This document shows positions 15,392 through 25,076 of a DNA stretch of 49,912 nucleotides, piece after piece (positions within the stretch are counted from its first letter, which is position 1; every line of letters begins with the position of its first letter). The stretch covers positions 1-49,912 of the forward strand of contig CADBWU010000002.1 in NCBI GenBank assembly GCA_902798535.1, in the 5' to 3' direction. The translations under genes and the position numbers were made by a program. Origin of the DNA: an uncultured Pseudomonadota bacterium (GTDB taxonomy: Bacteria > Pseudomonadota > Alphaproteobacteria > RUG11792). Below the pieces are notes generated by a model that was given only the letters and a program-made list of their open reading frames with translations, was not told where the DNA came from and ran no database searches.

Positions 15392-15400
15392 TGCTACAAT
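15392..15400 (+). promoter_or_regulatory. Extended -10 promoter of uvrC
   Basis: TGC directly precedes TACAAT, forming an extended -10. No good -35 is seen. Transcription would start near 15407, 25 nt before the TTG start. Confidence 0.4.
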
Positions 15401-15431
15401 AGAAATATCCATATAATTTTATAGAAACGAT

Positions 15432-17264
15432 TTGAAAAAACTTGAAGAAGTAGCGGAGCTTATCAAGTCTGTAGCAGACAAAGCTGGAATGGCGCCAGGC
15501 GTATATAAAATGCTCAACGAAGCTGGGAAAATCATATATATTGGCAAGGCAAAACATTTAAAAAATCGCCTCAATTCATATGCGAGATTTGGACAACTTT
15601 CAAACCGTACAAAAATGATGGTTTCGAATATTAACTCTATTGAATATATTGTTGTTAATTCAGATGTAGAAGCCTTACTATTGGAAAATAATCTGATAAA
15701 AAAATTCAAACCTTTTTATAATATTCTTTTAAAGGACGATAAAACTTTTCCATATATTGTTATAGATAACAAACATGAATTTCCGAGGATTTTTAAATAT
15801 AGAACATTACAACCAAAAGAAAATTTTTTTTTTGGCCCCTACCCTGCCATCTCGTCGCTAAACGATACTATAAAAGTCATTCAAAAAACTTTTTTGCTCA
15901 GAAGTTGCACCGACACCTTTTTTGCCAATCGAAAAAGGCCATGTTTACAATATTTTATAAAACGATGTTCAGCTCCCTGTATGCAAAAAATTTCAAAGGA
16001 GCAGTATGCTAAAAATGTACAGTTTGCGAAAGATTTGTTAAATGGAAAAGATGAACTTGCACGTAAAAATCTAACCAATCAGATGAACGAAGCAGCAAAA
16101 AAAATGAACTTTGAGCAGGCGGCAATAATCAGAGACCGAATAAAAGCAATAACTGAAATCCAATCGAGACAATATATACAAATCGATAATATGGCATCAA
16201 TAGATTTTATTGCAATTGCAACAAACGCCGAATGCTCCGCATTTGCAGTCACCTTTTTTAGAGCAGGAAAAAACGTTGGTACAGAGACGTTTATCATGGA
16301 ACATACAATTGAAGCTAGTCCTGGCGAAATGGGCGAATGCTTTATTACACAATTTTACAAAACAGTTACTCTTCCCTCAAATATTGTAACCAATTTCGAA
16401 CTAACAAATATTGACGATATTAAAGAATATATAAAAATAATAACATCACAAAATGTAAACATTATCTTTGGACACAATAATATTTACAAAAAAATACTTA
16501 GCATTGCTGAAACTAATGCTCAAATACGATTAAAAAAGGAACATTTTAATCAATATGAATCTCAGTTGGCGAATTTATGTAAACTGATAGGGATAAAAAA
16601 AATCAATCGTATCGAAACTTATGACAATAGCCATATACAGGGCACGAATGCTTGTGGCGTCATGGTAGTTTTCGAAAATGGAACAATCCAGAAGAACAAA
16701 GCACGAAAATTCAATATAGACGAAACCACTGCACAAGGTGGCGATGATATACAAATGATGCAATTTTCCTTAAAAAAAAGATTTAAATCAAAAAGGATTC
16801 CGGAAATTCCAGAACTGATTGTTATAGACGGAGGAAAAACTCAAGTACATATTGCTCAAAAAGTTTTAGCAGAGCTTGGTCTTTCTGAAAATGTCAAAAT
16901 TATCGGTATAGCGAAACAAAATGACAGAAAAATCGGTGATGAAAAAATAGTTTTGGAGAATGGTGAAGAAATTATTTTGGGACACAAAAATGAACTTTTA
17001 TCTTTTCTAATAACTTTACGAAACGAAGCGCACAAAACCGCAATAACTTTTCACCGAAAGAAACGTTCTCAAAGCATGACGAAATCGACCCTAGATCAGA
17101 TAGAGTTTGTTGGCTCTGCTCGAAAAAAGTTGTTACTAGAACATTTTGGTTCTGCAGAACTTATAAAAAAAGCTTCCATTGAAGACCTAAAAATGGTAAA
17201 AGGTATTGATAGTAAAACAGCTATATCAGTTTTTGAGTTTTTTAATAGAGTAACAAATGAATAA
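15432..17264 (+). CDS. uvrC: Excinuclease ABC subunit C
   Basis: UvrC makes both incisions in nucleotide excision repair, acting on the UvrB-DNA complex. The 610-residue protein has the GIY-YIG nuclease domain (GVYKMLNEAGKIIYIGKAKHLKNRL), the UVR helix that binds UvrB (about residues 205-240), the RNase H-like second nuclease with YDNSHIQG near residue 397, and a C-terminal helix-hairpin-helix pair (about 565-600). The TTG start gives a normal N terminus. The gene overlaps pgsA by 8 bases, a common alphaproteobacterial pairing. Confidence 0.97.
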   Translation: MKKLEEVAELIKSVADKAGMAPGVYKMLNEAGKIIYIGKAKHLKNRLNSYARFGQLSNRTKMMVSNINSIEYIVVNSDVEALLLENNLIKKFKPFYNILLKDDKTFPYIVIDNKHEFPRIFKYRTLQPKENFFFGPYPAISSLNDTIKVIQKTFLLRSCTDTFFANRKRPCLQYFIKRCSAPCMQKISKEQYAKNVQFAKDLLNGKDELARKNLTNQMNEAAKKMNFEQAAIIRDRIKAITEIQSRQYIQIDNMASIDFIAIATNAECSAFAVTFFRAGKNVGTETFIMEHTIEASPGEMGECFITQFYKTVTLPSNIVTNFELTNIDDIKEYIKIITSQNVNIIFGHNNIYKKILSIAETNAQIRLKKEHFNQYESQLANLCKLIGIKKINRIETYDNSHIQGTNACGVMVVFENGTIQKNKARKFNIDETTAQGGDDIQMMQFSLKKRFKSKRIPEIPELIVIDGGKTQVHIAQKVLAELGLSENVKIIGIAKQNDRKIGDEKIVLENGEEIILGHKNELLSFLITLRNEAHKTAITFHRKKRSQSMTKSTLDQIEFVGSARKKLLLEHFGSAELIKKASIEDLKMVKGIDSKTAISVFEFFNRVTNE

Positions 17265-17820
17265 TTTTTTCAATAAATTGCTAACTCTTCCAAATATACT
17301 AACCATTTCGAGAATGTTCTTGTTGCCACTCTTTGCTTTAGGTTTTTTCCTAAATTCCAAAATCGGGCTAATAATCTCGCTTACAGTTTTCATTTTTTGT
17401 TGCATTACCGATTATCTCGATGGCTATTATGCTCGCATGTATAAACAAACCACAAAACTTGGACAAATGCTGGATCCGCTTGCAGACAAAATCGTTGTAG
17501 CAATTGCCATTTTATTTATTGCAGGATTTCATATAATTTCAAGATTAGCCATCATACCTGCCGCAATAATTTTATGCAGAGAAATAGTCATCTCGGGGGT
17601 ACGAGATGCTACCGAATTTTCTGGTAATAGTTTCAGGACACTATTCCTATCAAAATGCAAAACAGCAACGCAAATGCTAGCAATATCAACATTGATGTTC
17701 GCAACAATCATCAAATCACACATTGCCTCAGTTGCAGGAGAAACAATACTATGGTTATCTTCTTTAATAGCCATAGTATCTGGGGTCATATACTGCAAAC
17801 GGCACGTCTTTTCGAAATGA
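17257..17820 (+). CDS. pgsA: CDP-diacylglycerol-glycerol-3-phosphate 3-phosphatidyltransferase
   Basis: PgsA joins CDP-diacylglycerol and glycerol-3-phosphate to make phosphatidylglycerophosphate in the inner membrane. The CDP-alcohol phosphotransferase signature D-x-x-D-G-x-x-A-R-x8-G-x3-D-x3-D is complete (TDYLDGYYAR, then GQMLDPLAD). The 187 residues hold about five membrane segments, and the start LLTLPNILTISRM is typical. It overlaps the end of uvrC and is probably co-translated. Downstream the convergent repeat gene ends 21 bp away with no clear terminator between. Confidence 0.95.
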   Translation: MNNFFNKLLTLPNILTISRMFLLPLFALGFFLNSKIGLIISLTVFIFCCITDYLDGYYARMYKQTTKLGQMLDPLADKIVVAIAILFIAGFHIISRLAIIPAAIILCREIVISGVRDATEFSGNSFRTLFLSKCKTATQMLAISTLMFATIIKSHIASVAGETILWLSSLIAIVSGVIYCKRHVFSK

Positions 17821-17841
17821 GTATAGCCTCCCCCTTCATAC

Positions 17842-20115
17842 TTACCTCATAGAAACTTGTACGACTGGTGATTCAGCTCCATTTTTCGCTACAGGTTTCT
17901 GCTTCTCCGAAACCGACATAGGATCTCTCAGATAACTGCTTGGTACCACTTCCTTGTAGTTTATAGCTATCGGTGTTGCATTGGTTGTTTTGTTGGAAGC
18001 AGCCCCCTGCTCTGTCACTTCATCCATACCAGCTGTCGTTCCATCAACTGATGCCGATTCTTGTCCCGGCTTTGCGACAACTTCTCCTTTATCATTTATG
18101 ACAAAATTTTGTTCACCCAGCTCTTCTGCATTAACTTCACCCAACTCTCCTGGTTGCAGTTCTTCCGCACTAGCCCCCTGCCCTGTCACTTCATCCATAC
18201 CAGCTGTCGTTCCTTCAACTGATTCCAATGCTTGTCCTGGCTTTGCGACAACTCCTCCTTTATCATTTATGATAGAATTTTGTTCACCCAGCTCTTCTGC
18301 ATTAACTTCACCCAACTCTCCTGGTTGCAGTTCTTCCGCACCAGCACCCTGTCCTGTCACTTCATCCATACCAGCTGTTGTCCCTTCAACTGATTCCAAT
18401 GCTTGTCCTGGCTTTGCGACAACTTCTCCTTTATCATTTATGACAAAATTCTGTTCACCTAGCTCTTCTGCATTACCTTCACCCAACTCTCCTGGGTGCA
18501 GTTCTTCCGCACCAGCACCCTGCCCTGTCACTTCATCCATACCAGCTGTCGTTCCTTCAACTGATGCCGATTCTTGTCCTGGCTTTGCGACAACTTCTCC
18601 TTTATCATTTATGACAAAATTTTGTTCACCTAGCTTTTCTGCATTACCTTCACCCAACTCTCCTGGTTGCAGTTCTTCCGCACCAGCACCCTGCCCTGTC
18701 ACTTCATCCATACCAGCTGTTGTCCCTTCAACTGATGCTACCTGCCCTGCTTCATCTACTACTTCTCCATTAGCATTCACCACAGAACCTTGAGCTACTC
18801 CTGGTTGCATTCCGTCCGCAACAACACCTTCTTCAGAATTTTTAGCATCCGAATCCTTATTCTTCTGCTCTGCCTCTGTTACTGCCATAGAAAGAAGGGT
18901 ATTGACCATACTATCCTTAGGAGCATCCTTCCTTTCAACTTGCATAGGAACCCCTTCTGTGTGGAAACTTATGCAATCGAATATATCATTCAAAGTTGCG
19001 CCCTTAGAAACCATATCATAGATCGCATTCACAGCATCCTGATCCGTTGAACTGACATTACCAGACAAAACAATCTCTGCTTTTGGAGCCTCTGATGCAC
19101 CTTCCGATAATTCATAAAATTTTGTCACAGTTTCACTTAAATTAACCGAATTAAATGCCACGTTCAAACCATAAAAAGCATATTTCTGAAATTTTGATTT
19201 TTCAACTTCTGAAATAACCTCTTCCGTCTTCCTAGTAGCTATTTTTTCCTTTAAGTTATCTAACTTTTCTTGAATTTCTTTCTCGTTTTTGCCTGTCTGT
19301 ATATCTTGAACTATGTCGTGAAAGTCGCTCTTTTCAACTTCATTCATTTCCTTCATAATTTCGGCATTCGGTTTTCCATTTACCAATTTTTCCTTAATAG
19401 ATTTCGGACTGAGATGTTGTGCAATCAGGTTCATTCCATTTTTAAAAACAGAAGCATACACTTCAGAAGTAGAACCGGAATTGCCATCACTTAGTTTTGA
19501 AGACAGCAACTCCATCCCCCCCTTAGCTAAATTGCCGAGAAAGCCCCCTACTGAACTTAATTTAGATGACATATTGTCTTTCTTTTTCAACTTATCAATT
19601 TCGGCTTTATTTTTTGCAGCTTCCAAATTTTGTTGCTCATTTAATTCTTTTTGCTCTTCCCATTTTTCATTCAACTTTAATACAGCTTGAGTTAATTCTT
19701 CTATATCTTTTTTATTTGTTTCTTCCTCACCATTTGGCTGAGAATTAACATTTGTTTTTAAAGCTTCTATTTTTTCGTTGCTACTAGCCTGCGCTCCCTC
19801 CAGCTGTTCAACTTTTTCTTGCAGACCAAGCACTGTTTCTGAACTTTTTTTGGCTTTATCAATTTCAGTTTTTAACGAGTCGCGAGTTTCAAGAAATTCA
19901 TCCTTTTGAACTTTCAACTTTTCTTCAATTCCTTGCGCTCTTACATCAAGTTGCTTATCTGTCTCCCTCATTTCGTTTATTTGTCCTTCAAGCTTCTTAA
20001 TTTGCTCTTTTAATTGAACCAATTCAGGATCCTCTCCTGCGTATTGAGCCCAAACGTTGCCTGAATTTATAACACTGAGACAAACACCACTTAATACATA
20101 CTTCGCGAATTTCAT
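17842..20115 (-). CDS. Exported coiled-coil protein with acidic 57-residue repeats
   Basis: No known family recognised. The ATG at 20115 is preferred over one 39 bases upstream because GGAGGAG lies 5 nt before it and it gives a clean signal peptide (MKFAKYVLSGVCLSVINSGNVWAQ). Of 757 residues, the first 190 or so are predicted coiled coil (EQIKKLEGQINEM and similar, with long Glu/Lys heptads). A mixed helical domain follows (about 190-450). Then come four full 57-residue acidic repeats, each with SVEGTTAGMDEVTGQGA, EELQPGELGE and a V-I-N-D-K-G-E-V-V-A-K-P-G-Q stretch, and a short non-repeat tail. No membrane anchor is visible. It is probably secreted or surface-associated; a link to adhesion or host contact is only inference. 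Confidence 0.75.
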   Translation of the reverse strand: MKFAKYVLSGVCLSVINSGNVWAQYAGEDPELVQLKEQIKKLEGQINEMRETDKQLDVRAQGIEEKLKVQKDEFLETRDSLKTEIDKAKKSSETVLGLQEKVEQLEGAQASSNEKIEALKTNVNSQPNGEEETNKKDIEELTQAVLKLNEKWEEQKELNEQQNLEAAKNKAEIDKLKKKDNMSSKLSSVGGFLGNLAKGGMELLSSKLSDGNSGSTSEVYASVFKNGMNLIAQHLSPKSIKEKLVNGKPNAEIMKEMNEVEKSDFHDIVQDIQTGKNEKEIQEKLDNLKEKIATRKTEEVISEVEKSKFQKYAFYGLNVAFNSVNLSETVTKFYELSEGASEAPKAEIVLSGNVSSTDQDAVNAIYDMVSKGATLNDIFDCISFHTEGVPMQVERKDAPKDSMVNTLLSMAVTEAEQKNKDSDAKNSEEGVVADGMQPGVAQGSVVNANGEVVDEAGQVASVEGTTAGMDEVTGQGAGAEELQPGELGEGNAEKLGEQNFVINDKGEVVAKPGQESASVEGTTAGMDEVTGQGAGAEELHPGELGEGNAEELGEQNFVINDKGEVVAKPGQALESVEGTTAGMDEVTGQGAGAEELQPGELGEVNAEELGEQNSIINDKGGVVAKPGQALESVEGTTAGMDEVTGQGASAEELQPGELGEVNAEELGEQNFVINDKGEVVAKPGQESASVDGTTAGMDEVTEQGAASNKTTNATPIAINYKEVVPSSYLRDPMSVSEKQKPVAKNGAESPVVQVSMR
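18041..18724. repeat. Four 171-bp tandem repeats
   Basis: A fixed anchor recurs at 18041, 18212, 18383, 18554 and 18725, exactly 171 bp apart. Copies are highly alike even at third codon positions, with swapped variants (ESAS or ALES, EGNAEE or EVNAEE, NFVI or NSII) shared between non-adjacent copies. That pattern fits unequal crossing-over or gene conversion. Partial copies flank the array. Confidence 0.92.
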
Positions 20116-20154
20116 GACTACTCCTCCCCAGAAGAAATCAAAATGGTACATCAA

Positions 20155-20492
20155 TCCAATATCAGGCTATCATATCGTTATCACAATATCAACAAAAAAA
20201 ATCTAAAATTGTTCTTTTAAGCAAATCAGAAAAATATTTTCTGACCGCAAACTCAATAGATCATATACCCTACTGACAATACATATTTGTTGAAGCGTTA
20301 TATACACGGTACATCTAAATATGATGTTTAAGGACTTATAAATACAAAAAATACATCCTTCGATATCCTGAAGAGTGTGTAATTTTCGATATAATGACCG
20401 ATTTAACGAAAAGCGTGTTCTGAGATAAAAGTAAACATAATATCGCGAGTGTTCACACAAAGGCGAATGTGTCCCATACCGCAAAAATTATA
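20155..20492. other. Gene-free stretch upstream of the repeat protein
   Basis: About 340 AT-rich bases with no supported gene. It should hold the promoter of the 17842-20115 gene (minus strand), but several weak boxes compete and I cannot choose one. The segment around 20445-20475, read on the minus strand, has patchy likeness to 857-890. Confidence 0.4.
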
Positions 20493-20516
20493 GGGGGCAT
20501 AAAATTGTTTGCCCCC
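20493..20516 (-). terminator. Terminator of the flavodoxin gene
   Basis: On the minus strand a GGGGGCA/TGCCCCC stem with a 10-nt loop is followed by TATAATTTTT. It lies 13 bp past the stop of the flavodoxin gene. Confidence 0.75.
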
Positions 20517-20529
20517 CATAGATTTGTGC

Positions 20530-21163
20530 CTAATCTTTCAGCGTATGTATGAATTTTTTAACAACATCTTCACTCTCAGATGCTTCGCTTCCTTTTATAA
20601 CCAGCGCAGGCAAGACTTTTTTGCAACCGGATGCTTTCTGCATCGATTCTCCAATCCCGCTTTCTCCACTTCCTTCATGAGTTATGAATGGGATAACAAT
20701 TTTTCCGACTAAATTAGCCTTTTGTAAAAAGGAAGCCACTGGCAAACTTACCGTTCCCCACCAAACCGGAGTCCCTATAAAAATAACATCGTATTCAGCA
20801 ATATCAGGAACATCTTTCAGTTCTGGTAAAATTTGCTTTTCCTGTTGCTCTTTGACATATTGCGTCATTTCATCATATTTTTCTGGATACTTATCCACTG
20901 TTTCCAATTTGAACAGCGTCGCTTCTTTAACATTTTTTTTTGATGTTCTCAGCGACAAGCGCTGTGTTGCCCTGCTTCAAATTTTTGTATTCTCCTGTTG
21001 AAGAATACGTTTCTCCAGAATGCGAATAGTAGACAATCGCAACTTTTTTGCCGTCAAGAAAACCCTTGTCATCCCCATCCACGCCATTTTCCTGGGCTTC
21101 CAAGAGGCCACTAAAAAGGGCAAAAGCAAAGAAAAATGTTGTCACACTTCTGAACATGTTCAT
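20530..21163 (-). pseudogene. Exported flavodoxin, frameshifted at a run of nine A
   Basis: Two overlapping frames make one flavodoxin. The first (from ATG 21163; frame stop at 20927) has a signal peptide (MFRSVTTFFFAFALFSGLLEAQ), then VAIVYYSHSGET, the start of the FMN-binding fold, and GNTALVAENIKKK. The second (ending 20530) has YDVIFIGTPVWWGTVSLPV, FITHEGSGESG and a normal C terminus. The break is at 20933-20941, nine A on the coding strand; eight A would restore one open frame of about 210 residues. Flavodoxins carry electrons using FMN and are mostly cytoplasmic, so an exported one is unusual but known in anaerobes. The break could be a real mutation, a phase-variable switch, slippage that still yields protein, or a sequencing error. 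Confidence 0.8.
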
Positions 21164-21229
21164 AATCAAAACTCAAAACAAACTACCTATTACCAGGTTC
21201 AGCAAAAAAACTCCCTCTGTCAATCTTTT

Positions 21230-23311
21230 TTAGTTACTTTGGTTTTCAAAATAACTTTTCACAAAATTTATAAATATGGGAAAAGCGACCTTAGCACCTG
21301 TCATATGATTTCCAAGAGTTTGCGGTTTTGCATAACCCACATATGTGCATACTAGTAATGTGCGCTTGTGATCTTGAACTGCCCCCAGGAACCAAGCATC
21401 TTTATAATCATTTGTCGTGCCAGTTTTGCCATAAATTTTTATATTATATTTTTTTTCAATGTCTTCCACTTCTCTATTAGTACCTTTTATAACGGCATCG
21501 TGAAGTATACCTTGCATGGTCTCGACAGTTTTAGTCGAAAATATTCGCTTGGTCACGGAACTATCGTTTGGCATAAACTCATCTGCAATTGTAAATTTGG
21601 GCAAGACTGGAATTCCATCATTAAAAAACACTGAAAAAGCCTCCATCAATTTTAATGGACAAACTTCAATCGCTCCTAATACAGCAGATATCGGCACCTT
21701 ATTTTTTGCTAATCCCAGCACTTTGAGTGTATCTCCAATCTTATTTAAACCGACATCCAGAGCTAAATTAACAGTAGATAAATTTCTTGAATATATAAGT
21801 CCGTCACGCAAATACGTCTTGCCATGCGATTTGCCATCATAATTTTTTGGAGAATATTTCTCGCCAGTTGATAGCATTATATTTACAGGTTTATCTTCTA
21901 TGAAATCATACTCATCTTTCCCATTCTCAAGAGCTGTCGCATAAACAAATGGCTTTATGGTAGAACCGGGCTGTCGTAGAGCTTGCGTCATACAATTAAA
22001 AACGCTTAAATATGGGCTATAACCACCAACGAGGGCTAAAACCTCGCCTGTATGAGCATCCATGACAACTATGCCACCGGTCACTTTCGGTTCTTGATAA
22101 AGTTCTGTCAAATTTTTTCCTACTGTACGACAAAGCACAATATCTCCTTTTTTTAAAATTGCTGAAGTATATCCAGAACCATTTAGTGCAACTTTGATAC
22201 ATTCGCCACTCGCTACTTTGCAAATCAAATATTTTGTTGTTATTTTTTCAACAATTCCCGCTTGCACTTCGTTTATAGTCGTAAATATCTGGCTGTCAAG
22301 TTGCTTTAAATCTATTTTTTGATTTTTATTAATGTTTCCTAACACGCCATGGTACCGAGTCCGTTTGGTATATTCGATAATTCCATTTTCTAGCGCTAGT
22401 TGCGCATGATGTTGTGTAAACTTGTCTAATGTTGTTCGAATTACATAACCATTTCTAAAAAAATCATTCCTAGACACATGCTTTGTCACTAATCTAAAAA
22501 TTTCATCCGCAAAATATGGAGCATACAATTTTTGTTTTTTATGATTTATTTTTAGAGGCTTATTGAAATATTTTTTTAACTGAGATCTGTCTATGTATCC
22601 GGACTCGTACATTTGCAACAAAACAGAATTCCTTTTTCGCAATAATTTTCGAGAATTCTTATCATTTATGTAAAGAGTGGGGGCATTCGGAATAGAGGCC
22701 AAAAACGCAGCTTCATGTGGCTCTATTTCGTTTAGTGATTTGCCAAAATAATAGCGACATGCTTCAGCAATACCGTAACAACCTTTTCCTAAATATAAGT
22801 GATTTAAGTAGATTTCCAATATTTTATCCTTGGAAATAGTAGTCTCTATGCGAAATGCCATAATTGCCTCTCGTATTTTTCGAGTTACAGTGCGAGCATT
22901 ACCCACCAGAAGATTTTTCGCTATTTGCTGCGTAATCGTTGAGCCTCCAGCCGGATGTTTATTCCAAGATTTCCTTGCAGTATTGTCTATTACTGCTCGT
23001 ATTAAGCTGTTCGCACTTATTCCTGAATGCTTATAAAATTCTCTGTCTTCAGCCATGATGAATGCACCTTTTATTATTGCTGGTATTTCAGCAAATTTTA
23101 CAATTACTCGATGTTCTGTGGCGTATTCCTCCATTAATTCTCCGTCCCTTGTCTTTACCTGAGTTGTTCTTGGCGGAGTATATTCCAACAAAGTCAACTC
23201 GCTAGGCAAATCTGTCCCGAAGTAATACAATACCGAAAACGACACCGTGGCGACCACAAAAACAAGACTAATGATGTGAAAAAATATAGTCTTAAGCCTC
23301 TTTAAGAGCAT
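21230..23311 (-). CDS. Bifunctional penicillin-binding protein 1A family
   Basis: A class A penicillin-binding protein that polymerises and cross-links peptidoglycan. The 693 residues have one N-terminal membrane anchor (about residues 8-30). The glycosyltransferase 51 domain carries MAEDREFYKHSG, GGSTITQQIAKNL and the RKIREA stretch. The transpeptidase domain has the active-site Ser450 in GSTIK (Lys453), the SRN motif in IYSRNLST, and KTGT at 629-632. It is shorter than E. coli PBP1A, as in PbpC or Rickettsia-type PBP1. It starts 2 bp after the M23 peptidase stop, so the two form an operon for cell-wall growth. Confidence 0.93.
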   Translation of the reverse strand: MLLKRLKTIFFHIISLVFVVATVSFSVLYYFGTDLPSELTLLEYTPPRTTQVKTRDGELMEEYATEHRVIVKFAEIPAIIKGAFIMAEDREFYKHSGISANSLIRAVIDNTARKSWNKHPAGGSTITQQIAKNLLVGNARTVTRKIREAIMAFRIETTISKDKILEIYLNHLYLGKGCYGIAEACRYYFGKSLNEIEPHEAAFLASIPNAPTLYINDKNSRKLLRKRNSVLLQMYESGYIDRSQLKKYFNKPLKINHKKQKLYAPYFADEIFRLVTKHVSRNDFFRNGYVIRTTLDKFTQHHAQLALENGIIEYTKRTRYHGVLGNINKNQKIDLKQLDSQIFTTINEVQAGIVEKITTKYLICKVASGECIKVALNGSGYTSAILKKGDIVLCRTVGKNLTELYQEPKVTGGIVVMDAHTGEVLALVGGYSPYLSVFNCMTQALRQPGSTIKPFVYATALENGKDEYDFIEDKPVNIMLSTGEKYSPKNYDGKSHGKTYLRDGLIYSRNLSTVNLALDVGLNKIGDTLKVLGLAKNKVPISAVLGAIEVCPLKLMEAFSVFFNDGIPVLPKFTIADEFMPNDSSVTKRIFSTKTVETMQGILHDAVIKGTNREVEDIEKKYNIKIYGKTGTTNDYKDAWFLGAVQDHKRTLLVCTYVGYAKPQTLGNHMTGAKVAFPIFINFVKSYFENQSN

Positions 23312-23313
23312 TT

Positions 23314-24717
23314 TTAATATCTATGCGACTTCACTACCTTGTGCTTATTTACGGTCAAGCCAACAACCTGAAGATTTATCCTTCGTTTAAATTGATTGAA
23401 TTTATACAACCTGTCTCCGGTTAATCGCTGAGGTTCTTGTGCAACAAACTTTAATGGATTTATTGGTTTTCCCTGCATATGTACTTCGTAATGTACATGC
23501 GCAGCTGTCGTTTGTCCACTATTACCTGAATATGCTATGATTTGTCCTTTCTTAACATATTGCCCACGTCTGACAACAATACGGCTTAAATGAGCATAAG
23601 CTGTCTCGATTTTGCCGTAATGGCTTATGAGAACATATCTACCATATCCGGAGTAATACATCGCCTTTGTGACAATTCCATCCGCTGTAGCTCTCACTGG
23701 CGTTCCGACTGGTGCAGATATATCAATTCCATTGTGAGCTCTAATTTGTCCAGTTATCGGATGTCTCCTTACTCCAAATTTGGATGTCACCTTCATCAAT
23801 CCCACAGGTTTGTCAAGCATCGACTTAGTTTTTGATAAAGAACTTAAAACCGTTCCATTATTATCAACAAACTCACTCAAATCCCCATATGTAAATTTAT
23901 ATATCCTTCGTATCTTGCCACCGATAAAAACTGAAGCATACAACAACTCAGGTCTTCTAACTACTCTCCCGTCATTATCGTAATATTCCTGGTATAAAAA
24001 CTCGAAATCCACAGGAGTTTTCGAGGATCTGATGTTCACTATTTGGGACAATCCCCTAAGTGCATCAGTAGCTACATTGGCCTTCATACCACATTTTTTC
24101 AATGAATATAGCGGAGATTTCGGAGATATACTTCCAGAAATGCTACGGATCACCTTTTTCACGGGTACATCTAGCCTCTCTGCGTTGTAACCTGTTTCAT
24201 TTTTGGAAACAACGATCTTTTCATGATAGTTAGGGCGAATTTCTATTCCAGTTAAGGTAAGCTCTCCTGAACTGTCACGTTTTCCTTTTACGATTAGCTT
24301 TTGCCCAACTTTTAAAGTTTTTACGTTAAAAATTTTAGACAAAGATTTCGATGCCAGATATACATCCGTTTTGTCAAATCCTAACTTGCCAATAACCGTC
24401 GCGAAAGTGTCACCGCTATTTAAAACAATCTCTTTCTCTCCGGATGGTGAGAATGGATCTGTTTGGATTGATGTTTCTGCCACGCCTTGCTCTTGCGCAT
24501 TCTCATCAGTCCCGACAACATCATCAACTTTATCGTTCACATCAACATCATCAGCCTCTGTTTCATCGGAGACACTAGAATTTTCGTCCGTCGAAACATC
24601 GTCTTCAATGCCATCAGGTAATATCACTGGTGTGTATGTTGCATACTCAGTTATGGCAATAGCTGATGCCAAAGCCATCAAACATACACTTACAAAATGC
24701 GATCTCCGTATTACCAA
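23314..24717 (-). CDS. M23 family metalloendopeptidase
   Basis: A zinc peptidase that likely cuts peptidoglycan cross-links in the periplasm. The 467-residue protein has an N-terminal hydrophobic segment (signal peptide or anchor), a Glu/Asp-rich linker, a LysM/OapA-like region (SGDTFATVIGKLGF...LKVGQKLIV), and a C-terminal M23 domain. Zinc ligands H328 and D332 (HNGID) and the HVH pair H407-H409 are all present, so it is predicted active (MepM-like). The apparent start is TTG, 26 nt after a predicted transcription start and without a clear Shine-Dalgarno site, so the exact start is uncertain. It is followed by the PBP1 gene. Confidence 0.88.
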   Translation of the reverse strand: MVIRRSHFVSVCLMALASAIAITEYATYTPVILPDGIEDDVSTDENSSVSDETEADDVDVNDKVDDVVGTDENAQEQGVAETSIQTDPFSPSGEKEIVLNSGDTFATVIGKLGFDKTDVYLASKSLSKIFNVKTLKVGQKLIVKGKRDSSGELTLTGIEIRPNYHEKIVVSKNETGYNAERLDVPVKKVIRSISGSISPKSPLYSLKKCGMKANVATDALRGLSQIVNIRSSKTPVDFEFLYQEYYDNDGRVVRRPELLYASVFIGGKIRRIYKFTYGDLSEFVDNNGTVLSSLSKTKSMLDKPVGLMKVTSKFGVRRHPITGQIRAHNGIDISAPVGTPVRATADGIVTKAMYYSGYGRYVLISHYGKIETAYAHLSRIVVRRGQYVKKGQIIAYSGNSGQTTAAHVHYEVHMQGKPINPLKFVAQEPQRLTGDRLYKFNQFKRRINLQVVGLTVNKHKVVKSHRY

Positions 24718-24749
24718 TTGACATTTTTATGAACCGTAACTATGAGATG

Positions 24750-24778
24750 AGTTTACTAAAAAGCTAGCAGCATGTCAA
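24750..24778 (-). promoter_or_regulatory. Promoter of the M23 peptidase-PBP1 operon
   Basis: On the minus strand TTGACA (24773-24778), a 17-nt spacer and TAAACT (24750-24755). Transcription would start near 24743. Confidence 0.5.
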
Positions 24779-25076
24779 ACTCTTTTTATACCTAAGAGTA
24801 ACTCAATTAAGTTTATTCGTCACTTATACGTTTAGTATATAAAATCGAAATGACTTTTTTATAAACATTTGTTACTACCATATATTTAATTTATATAAAA
24901 ATAATCGTAAATTTGATATTTGCCATGAGTTCAATTGATATCACAATCCCTTTCTCTTTAAGTCTTTGCTCCGAAATTGAGTTCAAGGCAAAACAATACC
25001 AAACACAAAGAGTGTGCTCTCTATTTGAGTATCCATGACACATTTTTTTCGAAAAGGTGATAGCCGTGATAAAAAT
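24779..25076. other. AT-rich gap between M23 peptidase and kdsD
   Basis: About 300 bases with no supported gene or clear structure. kdsD ends at its right edge on the minus strand. A short AGAG-TGTG-CTCT hairpin near 25010 is too small to call. Confidence 0.4.

Noticed and set aside
17981-18793. 270-codon plus-strand open frame across the repeat array
   Set aside because: It is the antisense of the 171-bp repeats, rich in Ser, Pro and Thr from complementing Glu/Gly codons, with no good ribosome site. The minus-strand gene has a signal peptide and Shine-Dalgarno site.
20203-20484. 93-codon minus-strand open frame
   Set aside because: Unusual amino-acid make-up with many Cys, Tyr and Arg, no Shine-Dalgarno site and no known family. 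Probably chance.
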